Origin: Rhizoclosmatium globosum
Taxonomy: Eukaryota; Chytridiomycota; Chytridiomycetes; Chytridiales; Chytriomycetaceae
DNA length: 64,000 nt
Assembly (NCBI GenBank): GCA_002104985.1
Contig: MCGO01000084.1
Location: 109,806-173,805, forward strand
Direction of reading: 5' to 3'
Below are positions 12,201-23,583 of the stretch, one piece after another (the first letter of the stretch is position 1; the number at the start of each line of letters is the position of its first letter). A program made the translations under genes and the position numbers. The notes under the pieces were generated by a model. The model was not told the DNA's origin, ran no database searches, and saw only the letters and a list, made by a program, of their open reading frames with translations.

Positions 12201-14550
12201 GAAGTTGTGCCTGAATCAAGGCTATCCATCTGAACATTCTCCGCCAACTGTTCACTCTTCATGCTTCGAGATTCTCCTCCTATGTACATTCTATGACAAC
12301 TGGTGACTATTCTTTTCATGGTCGACAATCCACAGTCTGCCTTTCTCTATCCTGAACTCCCGTTTCATATTCTATCCTCAACAACTATCGAGAGTCTTAA
12401 CGACTTTAACAAGGACTCACCTTTTATAGTGGACTGATTCTGACTCAACGTCTTGCCGTGGCCGGTGGAACTTTTCACGCCGCTTTTTGGGATCTGATTG
12501 GCAATATCATCGGCATAAGTTTGTCTCAGTGCATCGGAACCCGAAACTTGATAAGGAGCATCTGAAATCCCCGTCTGTTTGAATGTGTCTGTTTTTTGGA
12601 GTCAGTTCAGCTCATTTTGATAGATTCTTCAAGCAGTTATTCCACACTCATATAAGCTGCATATTATCTGCTTCACAATCAACCTACTTTGAGTTCCTGT
12701 CGGATATTGGTCTGAAGGAGGGCCGTGGCTGTCGGAACTCATTTTCACACCGGTTTTGGGGATCTGTTCGACAACCTCGCCTTGTTCTCGTCTCAAAATA
12801 CCCGAACTTTTGATTTGACCAAAAACGTCTGGCATATTAGTCGCACTTGCTGGACCTGCGTATGGAGTCACATTGAATACAAGTGTCTCAAACTTATAGC
12901 CATTCCCAACGAATATGGTTCCATCGGAATCTACACATCGCTCTCAAAATCTTATTACTCACCTCTTGTTCCACTTGGATATTGGGTTGGAACGTGACCG
13001 CGGCCGTTGCTGGAACTCATTTTCACTCCGCTTTTTGGGATCTGTTCAAGAACAGCATCATGGACTCTTGTCGTGGCTGAACCTGGAACTGAATAAGCCA
13101 CATCAAGAGATTCTGTCTTAATCGATGCCCCTGTATTTGTATCCAAGTCAGTTAGGTTCAATGGGATACCTTATTTAAAGGCTCTGTTACTATTCTCAAC
13201 TCGATATAGTTACTGTCTGCTCTATATCTCTCGACCTCATCACTCAATTTTAATTCCTGCCTGACTCTGATTCACAGAGGGGCCACAGCGCCTGGAACTC
13301 AGTTCCCTGCGCTTTTTGCGATCTGGTCAATAACATCGCTATACGCTCTTCTCAAATTACTCGAACTTTGGAGAAACAAACATCATCCAGTTTATCAGCC
13401 TCATTATATGTATGTTGACTCAGGTTGACAATGATTTGATATCTAGCCGTCAACAGTCGCTATTCTCAAAACTATATGGTTTCTTCCAGCCATATACATC
13501 TTACTCTCATATCATACCTCTGATTTCGGTTGGGTCCTGACTCATATAGTAGCTGCGGTGGTTGGGACTCGTCATTTTCACGCCGCTTTTTAGGATCTGC
13601 TCAAGAACGGGACCATTCTCTGCTCTTGCCGTGGCTGAACCTGGAACTTGGTTCGCCGCATCGAGATGAATTGGCTTTGAGGGAGTACCTGTATTTTTGT
13701 GGATTCAGTGGAACTCAATGGGATACCGTTGTATCTTGGTTACGATTCCCAACTGGATTTGGTTCACAGACACTCTACATTATTGTCACTATCCTCACCT
13801 CTGTTTTCAGTCGTATTTGTGTTCGCAGGGCTCATTTGTCTGTGGTCGCTCATTTTTACGATGCTTTCAAGGGAGGAGTCGAGGATCCGATATATTGCGT
13901 CTCTTGGATTGGCCATTACTTGAGTATAACGAACTTCTTGAAACTGGCCAGTCGTTGGTACAGATTCTGTGTTGGGTTTTTGAAGGTTGGTTATGGGATT
14001 TGCCTACAGTGAGAGGGGATTGCGTTCCGAATTGACAAAGTTGTACAGGAAAGTGGATATAGCGATACTAGAAGAGAGGAAAGATAGTTGAGTTGTTTCG
14101 CGAGTGTAGCGGCGCTGTTTGATGCGTGTCAATAGGCTTTAAGTTGTCTGAGCAGGCGAAACTTGGTATGCCTCGGCGACATTCCGTCGAATATGCTTCA
14201 CTCTCATCTTTCACTCATCCTGATGTGTCTTATACCGTTTGGAGATATTGATTTGTGGGTTTTCTGGTAGCGAAGAAGGGAGGAAGGAATGGGGAAGAAA
14301 TTGCAGATCGGAGATGATGCTTACCCCCGGCACTGCGTTGCACTTCACGTGAGGAGGCTCTTGGATGTGAAGTTGTATGATCCCTGCATAGATCTACTTC
14401 AGCAGCAGATTGTACTGCGGGGTTGCTTTCGTGGCTGGTTGGGTGCTGGGATTGAGACGGTCCACGTGAGTCTGGATCGTGTGGATCTTTGGTAAAAGAT
14501 TTCTGGACGTGTTGCGCTGGCGTAGGAGGCCATCTGTCGTTTGGTTGCAT
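9297..14550 (-). CDS. Large WOPR (Gti1/Pac2) transcription factor 3 with tandemly duplicated N-terminal exons
   Basis: The WOPR domain lies in exons 10458-11041 (FETYHGFIEDPLDAVYVVQG, RSGTVIVMPE, KRWR), 10311-10363 (DGIKWSPSRAYGQFLLYR) and 9297-10245 (GSTTGLQPTFTARTLK, LTKRTITVRGSDG, VVSYYNSKDV). A QSFPDWKPE segment, a YHPYKNGAQSYDAF motif and a Tyr/Pro/Gln-rich tail follow. Upstream I can chain exons 14325-14550 (start ATG), 13799-13966, 13518-13688, 12963-13130, 12688-12855, 12421-12561, 12139-12336, 11836-12048, 11546-11764 and 11126-11287. All these introns are phase 1 and all frames are open. The sum is 3420 bases, 1139 residues. The 12139 donor (GTTTAAG) and the first exon are the weakest parts. 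The protein is presumably nuclear and DNA-binding; what the N-terminal repeats do is unknown. The conserved direct-repeat element sits about 330 bases upstream of the start. Confidence 0.78.
12421..13966 (-). repeat. Tandem exon repeats encoding the N-terminus of WOPR-3
   Basis: Six related units lie in a row. Exons 12688-12855, 12963-13130 and 13799-13966 are each exactly 168 bases, 13518-13688 is 171 and 12421-12561 is 141. The shared protein core reads VLEQIPKSGVKMSS, with variants NQIPKSGVKSS, VEQIPKTGVKMSS, VLEQILKSGVKM and ILDSSLESIVKMS. Ahead of it many carry VPGSAT(T/A)R, and behind it a Q-Y/D-P-(S/T)-G-T end just before the donor. All five intact units begin and end in phase 1, so any number of copies keeps the frame. 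A further unit at about 13255-13390 (AYSDVIDQIAKSA) has lost a base, has an in-frame stop and no donor, and is probably a dead exon inside an intron. Confidence 0.8.
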
Positions 14551-15125
14551 CTGCCTGGGGTCCAAGTGGTTTTTTGTCAGGGATTGAAACAAATCACAGC
14601 TCAGGAAGTGCGTTGTTGGAGAGATGGAATTGGGAGAACATAGCTTCGTATTGCGGGGTTTATGGTGGCTTCAGAGGTCTAAGCATCTTCAGGTGGGAGT
14701 GGGTTTGATATCTGTTACCAACTTTCGCTCTGCTTCCTTCGGATCCTCCTTCCGCCCTTCCTTCTCTCTTTACTAATAAAATACGTATTCTTCAAAGGAA
14801 GATGGTTGGTGGATTGGACGAGGGAGTGCGTACCGTCAATAGTTTGCTCTGGTTTTACTTTGGGTTTGTGGTTGTTGATTCGACACTTTGGGAACACTTT
14901 GTCCACACTTTGTCCCTTTTCTTGATTTTCCTCATTTCTAGGATTTACTATAAATGAATTGTGATGTTGTCTCTAGTTTAGCTATGTTCCATCCATATCA
15001 TTGTTTTAAAGTATTTTAAAGACAGTCAGCATTTCAGCTTCAATTTATGATAGATTTGGTTTCTTTTTGATCCTTGTCATAAACCGTGACAATCTTTTTA
15101 CTGAAGAACATCACGTTCATTTCAG
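14551..15125. other. Intergenic region between divergent WOPR-3 and C2H2 gene
   Basis: AT-rich, without convincing exons. It must hold the promoters of two divergent genes. The only distinctive sequence is the direct-repeat element at 14882-14917. Confidence 0.6.
14882..14917 (-). promoter_or_regulatory. Conserved 5' direct-repeat element, WOPR-3 copy
   Basis: On the minus strand this reads AAAAGGGACAAAGTGTGGAC followed by AAAGTGTTCCCAAAGTGTCG, so it holds three AAAGTGT words and the same GGGACAAAGTG start as the elements at loci A, B and B'. It lies on the 5' side of WOPR-3 in the same orientation relative to the gene. Because WOPR-3 flanks are otherwise not alignable with those of A or B, the match is unlikely to be simple carry-over from a recent duplication. 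Confidence 0.5.
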
Positions 15126-16016
15126 ATGGATATCAAGTTTCTCGTAGATGACTTTCCAGACTCCACACTCAACACTGGTGAAGAATCGCAAACAAATCAC
15201 ATTGGGATACTTGTTCAAACCGCCACCGCCGTCGAACCAAATCTACTGAGTCATAAGATTTCCGCATCACCTTTTTTGGGTTCTCAAGGGGAATCAGATC
15301 TGGTTGAAGACGGTAATTTTGTGCACAAGCCCTTCAAGTGCAAATTATGCGACAAGAGTTTTGCGAAGGCTAGGGTGAGTAGTGAAGATGCTTGTGTGGG
15401 AGTTGTATTGTGGTGGAATTGTCAGGTTCTCAATTGGTGAGGGGAACATCGTAAACTTCTCCAACGCGTCTGACAGGAGCTTTGAACATGAAAACGTGTC
15501 AATATAAAATTTTGAAAGTGAAGATGACGCTATCTATCAAAACCCTCTAGTCCTTAATCTTCAACATCACAAACTAACTGAGTGTTGACACCACAAGTAC
15601 CTATCTCAACATATGGTTGTCCACAACCCCTCAAAACCACATCAATGCAATATATGCTCTGCTACGTTCAAACGCCTTAATGAGCTCGAGTTGCATAAAG
15701 CAGTGCATTCCGACGCGAAACCTTATCGATGCAACCAATGTCCCGCCGCGTTCAAGAGTGTACAAAATCTGAGGCAGCATGGCCAAACGTTAGTTATTTT
15801 TGTTGTTTGCTCGTATTTTATTGATGGCTACGTAGTCATAGTGCAGAGAAGCCATTCGGTTGTGAATTTTGTGGCAGCAGTTTCAAGCGAGCTAGAACAC
15901 TTAAACTACACATATCAAAAGAACATTCTGATAGCAGTTTCGTTACTCATGAAGAGAAAGATAGGGGCGTTAGACTAAGGGAAGATTCTGGGGTTGATGT
16001 TTGGGTATGTCTCTGA
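15126..16016 (+). CDS. C2H2 zinc-finger protein, four fingers
   Basis: Three exons, 15126-15374, 15598-15788 and 15836-16016, give 206 residues. The first finger (CKLCDKSF...) is split by intron 1 and completed by YLSQHMVVH, which restores the C-x2-C-x12-H-x3-H spacing. The second is CNICSATF...LELHKAVH and the third CNQCPAAF...LRQHGQTH. The third is completed only if intron 2 ends at 15835, after which the HSAEKPF linker follows. The fourth is CEFCGSSF...LKLHISKEH. The first 80 residues are acidic without a domain. A good donor (GTATGT) just before the stop may instead splice to 16057 and end the protein with Trp-Ala; the difference is small. Probably a nuclear DNA-binding protein, targets unknown. 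It ends about 140 bases before the OFD1 start. Confidence 0.85.
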
Positions 16017-16154
16017 CTTTTGATTTCCACACCGTTTACGCGTTTAATACATCTAGGCATAGTGTGCAAAGTTCAATAATGGATAAAATAAACGAAAGAG
16101 AAGGTAATAAGAGTATAGAGATTCGATGAAAGAAAAACCTTCCTTGTCCGATTG

Positions 16155-19100
16155 ATGGCCACCACCACCCTCGCGCACATCCAAGGCGCCGCTCCATCCG
16201 CCGAAGACGCCCATCTGACGCGTACCGAGTTTCGACAGTCCTTGTTTGACAAACTTCGCGGCAGTGGCATCGAGGGCAAGTTGAAGGTTTGCTTCCATCT
16301 ATTAAACATCCTTGCGCATTCACACCAAAAGAACTCTCTCAAAACCGAACTCTAAACCAACCCCAAATCCAAACCAGGCACAGCTCCGCCAATCACTCGT
16401 GTCCGAACTGCGGCGACACGCGGCCCTTCCAACGTCATCACCAAGTTCACTTCTAGCTAGGGCCATTGATTCGCTCATTGCCGACTATCTCAAACGGCGG
16501 GGCTCAGAGTTTACATTATCTGTATTTCTGCCCGAGTCGAACTTGAACTCAGCTGATGCGATTCTGGGTGAAGTCGATGTGCTGCGCGTACTGCATGTCG
16601 ATGTTGGGACGGCGACCCTTGTCAAGGAGTTTGTACGTTGGCTTCTTTTTCTACTTATGAGCTTAATACTTGGCTTGTAGAGGAAACGCGTGGAGGCTTA
16701 TCCTCCAGAAGGTATTCTCTGATTTAACGCCTAAGTTCCCTGAAGCTTACCTTACATGAACAAAGCCCCTACCATCGTAAAATTGCTTGAAAGCGTCTCT
16801 CAGGTTCTTGATATTTCTGTGCTCGAAAAGGAATGCCAAACAAATATGGACGATGTTGAAATCCTTGGTATCTTTTAATTCCTCACCTTTCACGTAAATA
16901 ATAACCAACCTCAAAAAAAATCTGTTACCAGACTCTGAACTCCGTCGCATTCATAATTCAATCAATCCGTTGACCGCTCACCGTCTCAATGAATCCCTCG
17001 AGCAACGTATCCATGCATTCCAACAATCTCTCGAACTCCGTCTCTCAAACGACAAGGACCAGGAAATCAGGCAATTCAAAGAGCTGGAACTCGCGAAAAT
17101 AAGAGTCGAAGAACGGGCGCGCTATCAATCAGAAATATCAGTTTTTCGGGCGGATTTTGAACGGAGGCTTGTTGAAGAACGGGGAAAACAAGGAGAGAAT
17201 GAAGAGGCGATGCGGAAATGGGTTTCAGAGAGAGAAAAAGAGTTGGAGAGGGGAAATATTGAGTTGAGGTAAGGTTTTGAGCGGAGTAGATTCTCAGCGA
17301 AAAGGCGATGGAAGTGAACTTGAATCTGTTTTGAACGAGGAATATTGGTCGATTAACTGAGCATAGAATCTAAGAGTGCTAACATCTTTTGCAGACAGAA
17401 AGTCTTGGAGGAGCAAAACAGAGTCAGTCTCACAGACCAAAAAGTACGCGCAGAAATGGAATCCCGTCTCCGATCCTTTGAATTGGAAAACGATCGTCTC
17501 AAGAAATCATGTCAAGAATATGAAGGCCTTGCTAAAGAGTACGAGCGGGAACGGGAACGCGAAAGGGAGCGAGAGCAAGAAATTCGCGCAGGAATGGAGC
17601 GTGACCACGCCGAAGCAGTTGCTAGTGTTCGTGTCGAGAAAGCCAAGATTGACGGTATGCCAACACAGTCTGAGATGGGTTACAATAGCTAAAAAACACA
17701 ATTTTTTGACAGCTGAAAAAGCAATTCTCTCTGAACGAACAAAAATTCTCCAACGACAACTACAAGAAGTCAATGAAGCGCAGACTGAAATGCAGGATTT
17801 GCGGGACCAAGTCAAGTCTCTACGTAACCTCCTTCGCGATGCGCAAAGAGAGCGAGACGATGCATTATTCTTAACTCGCGATTTGAAGTTGCAGGTCAAC
17901 TCTCAAACAACAGGATCTGCCCTCGAGTTTGAAATTCACAGTTTGAAGACGTAATTAGCACCTTCAATTTCTTGTCGCTGTACTAATAATTATATTAGGC
18001 AACTGCTGGAGGCAGAACAAATCAGCGCGAGGAGACAAGATGGTAAGTGTTGTGTATTCAAGCCAAAGCTTACTCGAGTATTTAGAATACCAGAATCTCT
18101 TGAAAAGCTTTATGGCACCACAAAATGAGCTGCAGAAGGAAGTCAACAAGCTGCGCAAATCGGAATCAAGGTGGCAGCGAGAATGTCAAGACCTTGTCGC
18201 GAAGTTAGATTTGGAGGTAACTAACACAGGCATTAATACATTCGTATTAAGTAGAATCGTAGCTCAATCGAAATGAAGAGCTTCAACAAAAGCTCGAAGA
18301 AGAAATCCTTAAGAACAAGGAGCTTAAACGAGATATTTCTGAGTTCAAGCTCCTCCTTCATCGAATTCAGACTACTCAAGAGGGTTTAGTCATTGGCGAT
18401 ACATTGAAAAGCTACTCCAGAATGTAAGCAGTGCCTTTCCTTTTTTCTTTGTTTTGACAGCTTTTCAGGGACATAATCCCAAATCCTCTCGACCTTCTCT
18501 CACGGCCCGTTTCGCCATACCGAAATCTGGACCGCTACATCCCCCCTCAACTACCTGTACATAAACCAGGACAAGACAGTCCTCCCCGTGGAATGTCATT
18601 TCCGCGACAACAACAGCAACAACCCGAAGTGAAAACAGAAAGCTTATACGCGAGTCCAAAGCATTTCACAGACGCTTGGGACCAAGGAACGCGTAAAATT
18701 GAGGGAGTAGCGTATCGCGCTGGCCTTGGTGCACTTGGATTCTTTGATGAAGGTGAACGACGGACTGATGGGGCTGGTATGGGGTCTGTTCTGCCAGATG
18801 TAAGTGGAGTTGTGGGAAAAAGTTTCTACGATGAAGTTTTGGAGAGTCTGTCGGAGGAGAAGAGTGTCGATGGTGTGGAGGTGAAGCCAAAACAGGAGAC
18901 GGTTACAAACGAGGGAGGCAGTGCTCCTTCAAAACCTGTTAATACACCAGGAGCTCCAACTCCCAAGCCACAAGACTTGAAACTGGAACAACCGTCTCAG
19001 CCTGAGTCTGTAAAGTCGCATAAACTTCAAGCACGTGATGAACTACCTCCGTTCACGGCACCCAAACCCGCTCAAAGCGTTGAAGAGATCAGAAAAAATC

Positions 19101-19988
19101 TTGCGGAAACCATTCAATCTATACGTGAAGAATCCAACCTTGTCGTTGCGGCGGAAGGAAAAGCTCCTGAAATGAAGGAACAAGCACAACCCATCCAACC
19201 TACGTTCCAGGAACTGCTCAAACAAGAAAAGGAAGAGGAAGAACGGCAACTAGCTGAGCGGCGTCGTGCACAAGAAGCAGCTGAGTATGAACGACGACGA
19301 CAGGATCGAGAGCGTCGTGACCAGGAGTTGGAGGAGCTGGAAAGGAAGTCCATTGTAGTACAAGCCGTAAGCTTGCAATTCCCTGAAAATCCTTTGTGTA
19401 TCTCAATCAAAATAGGATGCCCTTGAAGAATCTCGACGCGAAAAGGAGAAAGCTCGACTTGCAGGAATCCGTGCCCGTGATGCTGAACAATCCCGACAGA
19501 GCGCAGTGAACCGCAGCAGTGGTTCTCTCTTCCAAAAGAAGGGTGAGTCGGAATTGGAGTCAAGTAAATCTACGAGCAGTGGAAGCGGGAGTCTGGGCGG
19601 TGGTCCCGGCAACAAGAGTGAAGACACGGAGTTGAAGATTTTGAATGATTTTGAGGCGGATCCGATGATGCAGAAGTATATGGCGATTGTGAAGGAGAAG
19701 CGGGAGAAGGAGGTTTGTAAGACTTCACCGTGATTCAGACGATTAATCGTGGGTTCTTCAGCAAGCGGTTGGCTCATCCGCTGCGGCACAGGATGAAAAG
19801 GCGAGTAAAATCTTGTCGGCATTGGAGAATGTGAGTTTTGTTTGACAACACGGGTTTTCTGATTGAACTTTTCAAAGACATCTTTGATTTCAACGGATGA
19901 ATCGAATGGCAAGATCCTTTCTGGTGAGACTATGGATGATATTAGTGCACCTTCATCGAGTGAGGATGTGTTGGATGATCCGTGGTGA
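16155..19988 (+). CDS. OFD1: OFD1 homologue, LisH and coiled-coil centriole/basal-body protein
   Basis: OFD1 sits at the distal end of centrioles and basal bodies and is needed for cilium assembly in animals. Fourteen exons (16155-16286, 16378-16632, 16681-16711, 16766-16867, 16932-17268, 17395-17654, 17713-17950, 17999-18042, 18086-18216, 18263-18423, 18469-19366, 19416-19712, 19762-19830, 19878-19988) sum to 3066 bases, 1021 residues, close to the human length. The N-terminus has LKAQLRQSLVSEL followed by a LisH motif (SLIADYLKRRGSEFTLSVF, then LPES), as in animal OFD1. Long coiled coils rich in Glu/Arg follow. Near the end come a DPMMQKYMAIVKEKREKE segment and a final LDDPW, matching the animal LEKYMKIIQQ and ELDDSW ends. 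Exon 4's acceptor is the least certain. In a zoosporic fungus it would act at the flagellar base. Confidence 0.9.
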
Positions 19989-20373
19989 GGAACGAGAATA
20001 AATTGATTTGGCACGATATAGTGGTATACCAAATGGAGGGATTTCTTTGATGAGGCAGCAATTAGTATATTTGTGTCTCCGCATTTGTTTTTGCTGAGTA
20101 AGAATCTCTACTCTCCACTGTGACTCATCAGATGCTATCATTTTCATGTCTCCTTTCGAGAGGCCTTGGACTCAGTGTAAGGAGTAAAGAACGAAAGGAT
20201 GTCGCAGCAGTAGAGAGCGCAACAGGTTGTTATTTAGGCGATTGACTCAAAAAACCAAAAGACTATCTTAAACAACTTCGTCTTTACGTCAAGTACACTC
20301 TAAAGGAAACTTTAAACTATGGAAACACACCACTGCTTCTCTGGTGCTATGTATGCTTCGTCAACCTCGAGCC
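19989..20373. other. Intergenic region, convergent 3' ends
   Basis: No gene. A stretch at 20085-20130 (TTGCTGAGTAAGAATCTC and following) recurs at about 22245, downstream of the second bZIP gene. This shows that the bZIP duplication includes 3' flanking sequence. Confidence 0.55.
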
Positions 20374-21390
20374 CTACGTTTGATTTACACAGCCGGTCGA
20401 CCCTTCATCATACAAAGCCTGTTGAATCCTGTGGTTCTCTGCAGAATTGTTTATGAGATCATGATGCACTACTGTCTCCTCTCTTGTTTGCATTTCGCGG
20501 AGACTGTTGGATTTGTCCATATCCAGTCCTGATTCAACTGAGACTTTAATACTCGCGATTTCATCTGGATTTGCGTTGAAGGTGTTTATGTATTGGGTAG
20601 ACGTTGGTGATATGGTTGGTTTTGGGGCTTGAGGGTTAGCCATATCATAGTAGTGCGTGTCAACAGGGTATTGGGTACAATGTGCAGAGTACCATTGACT
20701 TTGATGATACTTTGAAATAATTGGTGGCTCAACTGCTGTTGCGGTTGGAGCTGGGTACATATTGAATGGATAAAGATTGGAATATCTATGCTGAGGAGGA
20801 TAATATGGGGATGGATATCCATATGAATGGAAATAGGATGAAGGATATGTCTGTTTAGAATATGGCGCCATGAAGGTTGTTTCATGGACGGGCGGCTGAA
20901 ATCCTTGACAACTCAAACTCCCGCTCCTGTGACTTCTTCCATCATCGATCTTCTGATAACTCTCCTGCTGAAGTAATGGCGCATATTTTAACTTTGCGTT
21001 CTCGGCTTCGAGGTCCTTTACGCGTTTCTCGAGAATTTCAACTTGCACGGCTTCAAAGTTTGATTGATGGCGATGCTCGTGATCCTGGTCACGCTTTGAA
21101 AGTAATTCAGCAACTTGGGCTTCAAGTTCGGCGATACGGTTGTCCTTTCTTTGCCGATATAGCCTGGAATTATGGGGTCTTGTTAGTGGATATCAGAAAA
21201 CTAACCCGCATAAGTGACCTTACCGTTGAGCGATTCTATTTTGGATGGTTCTTCGCTCGATGGCTTCCTGTTGACGTTCTTCTTCGGTTTGGTTTGAGCC
21301 TCCGCGGTGGTGCTTAAAGAGCTTTGGATGTGATTTGGGCCTGGTGGCCCTTGCTGCAGTGTCCTGTGAATATTTCGTGTCGATCAACAT
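20374..21390 (-). pseudogene. bZIP transcription factor, copy 1, frameshifted ahead of the basic region
   Basis: Two exons, 21222-21390 and 20374-21163, encode a bZIP: the basic region QNRIAQR-LYRQRKDNR spans the intron, followed by a heptad segment (IAELEAQVAEL) and a second one (EILEKRVKDLEAENAKL). The C-terminal half is Tyr/Pro/Gln-rich. Compared with the intact copy at 22544-23583, exon 1 has lost five bases just after the KHHRGGSN motif. The ATG frame (MLIDTKYSQD) therefore runs into a TAG, and the bZIP frame has no ATG upstream. The exon sum is 959, not a multiple of three. The exon 2 frame remains open for its whole length, so the break is recent or a shorter product is made from a start I cannot see. 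Confidence 0.75.
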
Positions 21391-22543
21391 AGAACTAATA
21401 TTGCTGAAATAGGAGTCTATAGTATGGATCTCGAGGAAAGTAAAGGATGGTTGTCGCTTATGTAAAAGGCGCCGACAATCCTAAAAATGGATCAAGGGAC
21501 TATTTCGCATTATAAACGTTAGAGGTGATAGCATACATATTTCGTATCCTGACTTTTTGTACTATGAGCTGGGTTCTAGTATAATGTCGTGAGATTGGAT
21601 GTTTTCAGAGTGACGAGAATGACTGCGCTGTACTGGATGTCAGAGAAAATAGGGAGGCTGTTAATGGACACTAATTCGTTTTGAGAAAATGATTGACCAA
21701 GGTATTCCAGGTCTGAAGCCTTTGTACAGTCATGAAAACCTCACTTTCAACATTCGGAGCTTGCAGTCCGCGATGATCCATCAAAAATTAATTTCACTTA
21801 ATTAACAGAACAGATGCGGACGACGTATGACAGTTGCAGCCGCCCTTCCGAATCAAACGTCTCTTTGATGTCAACTAACCAACGCTCCAAGAACTGCTTG
21901 AACACGAAGAAGAGCGGAAACTGACGTGATGTTGTAAAGCTGTTTTTTCTTGAAAAACTTCGCAGGTTAATGGGATGAACTATCAAGGAGCTTATGACGA
22001 AGAAGGAACTGCTTGACGAACAGCCCCTGAAGCAGCGAACTTTTTTGCTGGTTTAGAGGAAATCGTTGTCAAATCAATTATCGAGCAAGTGTTGGTGGTG
22101 AGTGATTAGGATCGGATGAGTCTTCTCAGTTTGATGTTCTTTTTTTTCAATGACTGAGTTAGTACAGCATAAACCAAAGCTCATCGCTTTATTTGATGAT
22201 GTTCATCTCCTTAAATTGTGTCTTTTTTCAAATAATAATATTCTTTTTGCTGAGTAAGAATCTCCACCTCTTCATTGTGACTCTTTGGCACGGTTACTCC
22301 CATTTCCTCTACTAAAGCTTAGATCTATGACGCTCATAACAGAAGAAACGATCAAGTAGAGCTGCTAAAGCAGTCCCTACCGCAGCCAACCAGCCGAACC
22401 GGTTGGTGAAACATTATTGGGCAACCTCCTTGACCTAACCAACTCCACAGCCCCCAAATCAAAGTTGAAAGTCCAAGTCGTTTATTTCAAGCACAGTTTG
22501 AAAAGAGCGTAAACCTTATTGGCGTACATGTCCCGCGTTCTTG
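21391..22543. other. Spacer between the two bZIP copies
   Basis: Mostly AT-rich and without a continuous reading frame. The first part is the 5' flank of copy 1. From about 22240 it is the 3' flank of copy 2, matching that of copy 1. No further gene is seen. Confidence 0.5.
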
Positions 22544-23583
22544 TTATTTTGTCACTCTCTCACTCCGCGTTTGATCCACAATGACGGTCGACCCAACATT
22601 ACACACCCTCGAACCACCGTCCTCTCCAGAATTGTTACCAAGTGATGATGCTCTCTGCTCCCCGTCGGACGGAGAAACTGACGGTGAAACTCTGATATTG
22701 CGGGTTTCGCACTCATGAGGTTCAGACCCCACGGATTTATTTGTACTCGCAACACTATCACTATTTGTGCTGATGATGCTCATACGCTCGTGAGAGGGTG
22801 GTAGTTGTGGGGCTTGACTGTAAGCTGTAAAATACGAGTGTCCTTCAACTGGTTTGGACAGAGCATGTGTAGGAATATGTTCCTGAATTTGGAAATGTGT
22901 TGAAGGTATAATGGGTTCTATAGTTGTTGCGGCTGGAGCTGAATACACATTGACAGGATATGGATTAGAATATATTGGCTGAAGACCTTGATAGGAAGGA
23001 GAATATCCGTACGGATAAAAATAGGCTGTGGAATACGTCTGTCGAGGATGCGGAGGTATGAATGTTGTATGACTGATTGGAGGCTGAAATCCGCCGTGAC
23101 AACTCTGACTCCTCATACTCCTCCCATCATCTGTGCCCTGATTTACCCTAGTTTCAGACGAGGCCGTGGCTTTTAACTTTGCGTTCTCGGCTTCGAGGTC
23201 CTTGACGCGTTTCTGGAGGATTTCTACTTGCACAGCTTCAAAGTTTGATTGATGTTGATGCTCGTGATCCTGTTCACGCTTTGCAAGTAATTCAGCAACT
23301 TGGGCTTCAAGTTCGGCGATACGGTTGTCCTTTCTTTGCCGATATAGCCTGGAATTATGGGTCTTGTGAGTGGATATCAGGAAACTAACCTCCCCTGCCG
23401 GGCTTACCGTTGAGCGATTCTATTTTGGATGGTTCTTCGCTTGATGGCTTCCTGTTGACGTTCTTCGTCAGTCTGGTTAGAGCCTCCACGGTGGTGCTTG
23501 AAGAGCTTTCGGTAGGATTTGGGTCTAACAGTTGTTTGTGGATGTGGTTGTTCATTTCCTGAGTAAGTCGAGTCGATCAACAT
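22544..23583 (-). CDS. bZIP transcription factor, copy 2, intact
   Basis: Exons 23408-23583 and 22544-23348 sum to 981 bases, 326 residues. The N-terminus is MLIDSTYSGN, then KHHRGGSNQTDEERQQ, then the basic region RRTIQNRIAQR continuing after the intron as LYRQRKDNR. Its N-x2-A-Q-R-x2-R pattern is that of fungal AP-1-like (Yap/Pap1) bZIP proteins. Two heptad stretches follow (AELEAQVAELLAKR and EILQKRVKDLEAENAKLK), which would mediate dimerisation. The remaining 200 residues are rich in Tyr, Pro, Ser and Thr and look like an activation region. No cysteine-rich redox domain of the Yap1 type is evident, so a role in oxidative stress cannot be assumed. Nuclear localisation is expected. Confidence 0.88.

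Noticed and set aside
11636..12328. A stand-alone 230-residue gene
   Set aside because: The open frame crosses clear phase-1 splice sites; it is better explained as three exons of WOPR-3 with readable introns.
13530..14012. 160-codon plus-strand open frame
   Set aside because: It is the complement of the WOPR-3 exon repeats and shows no domain.
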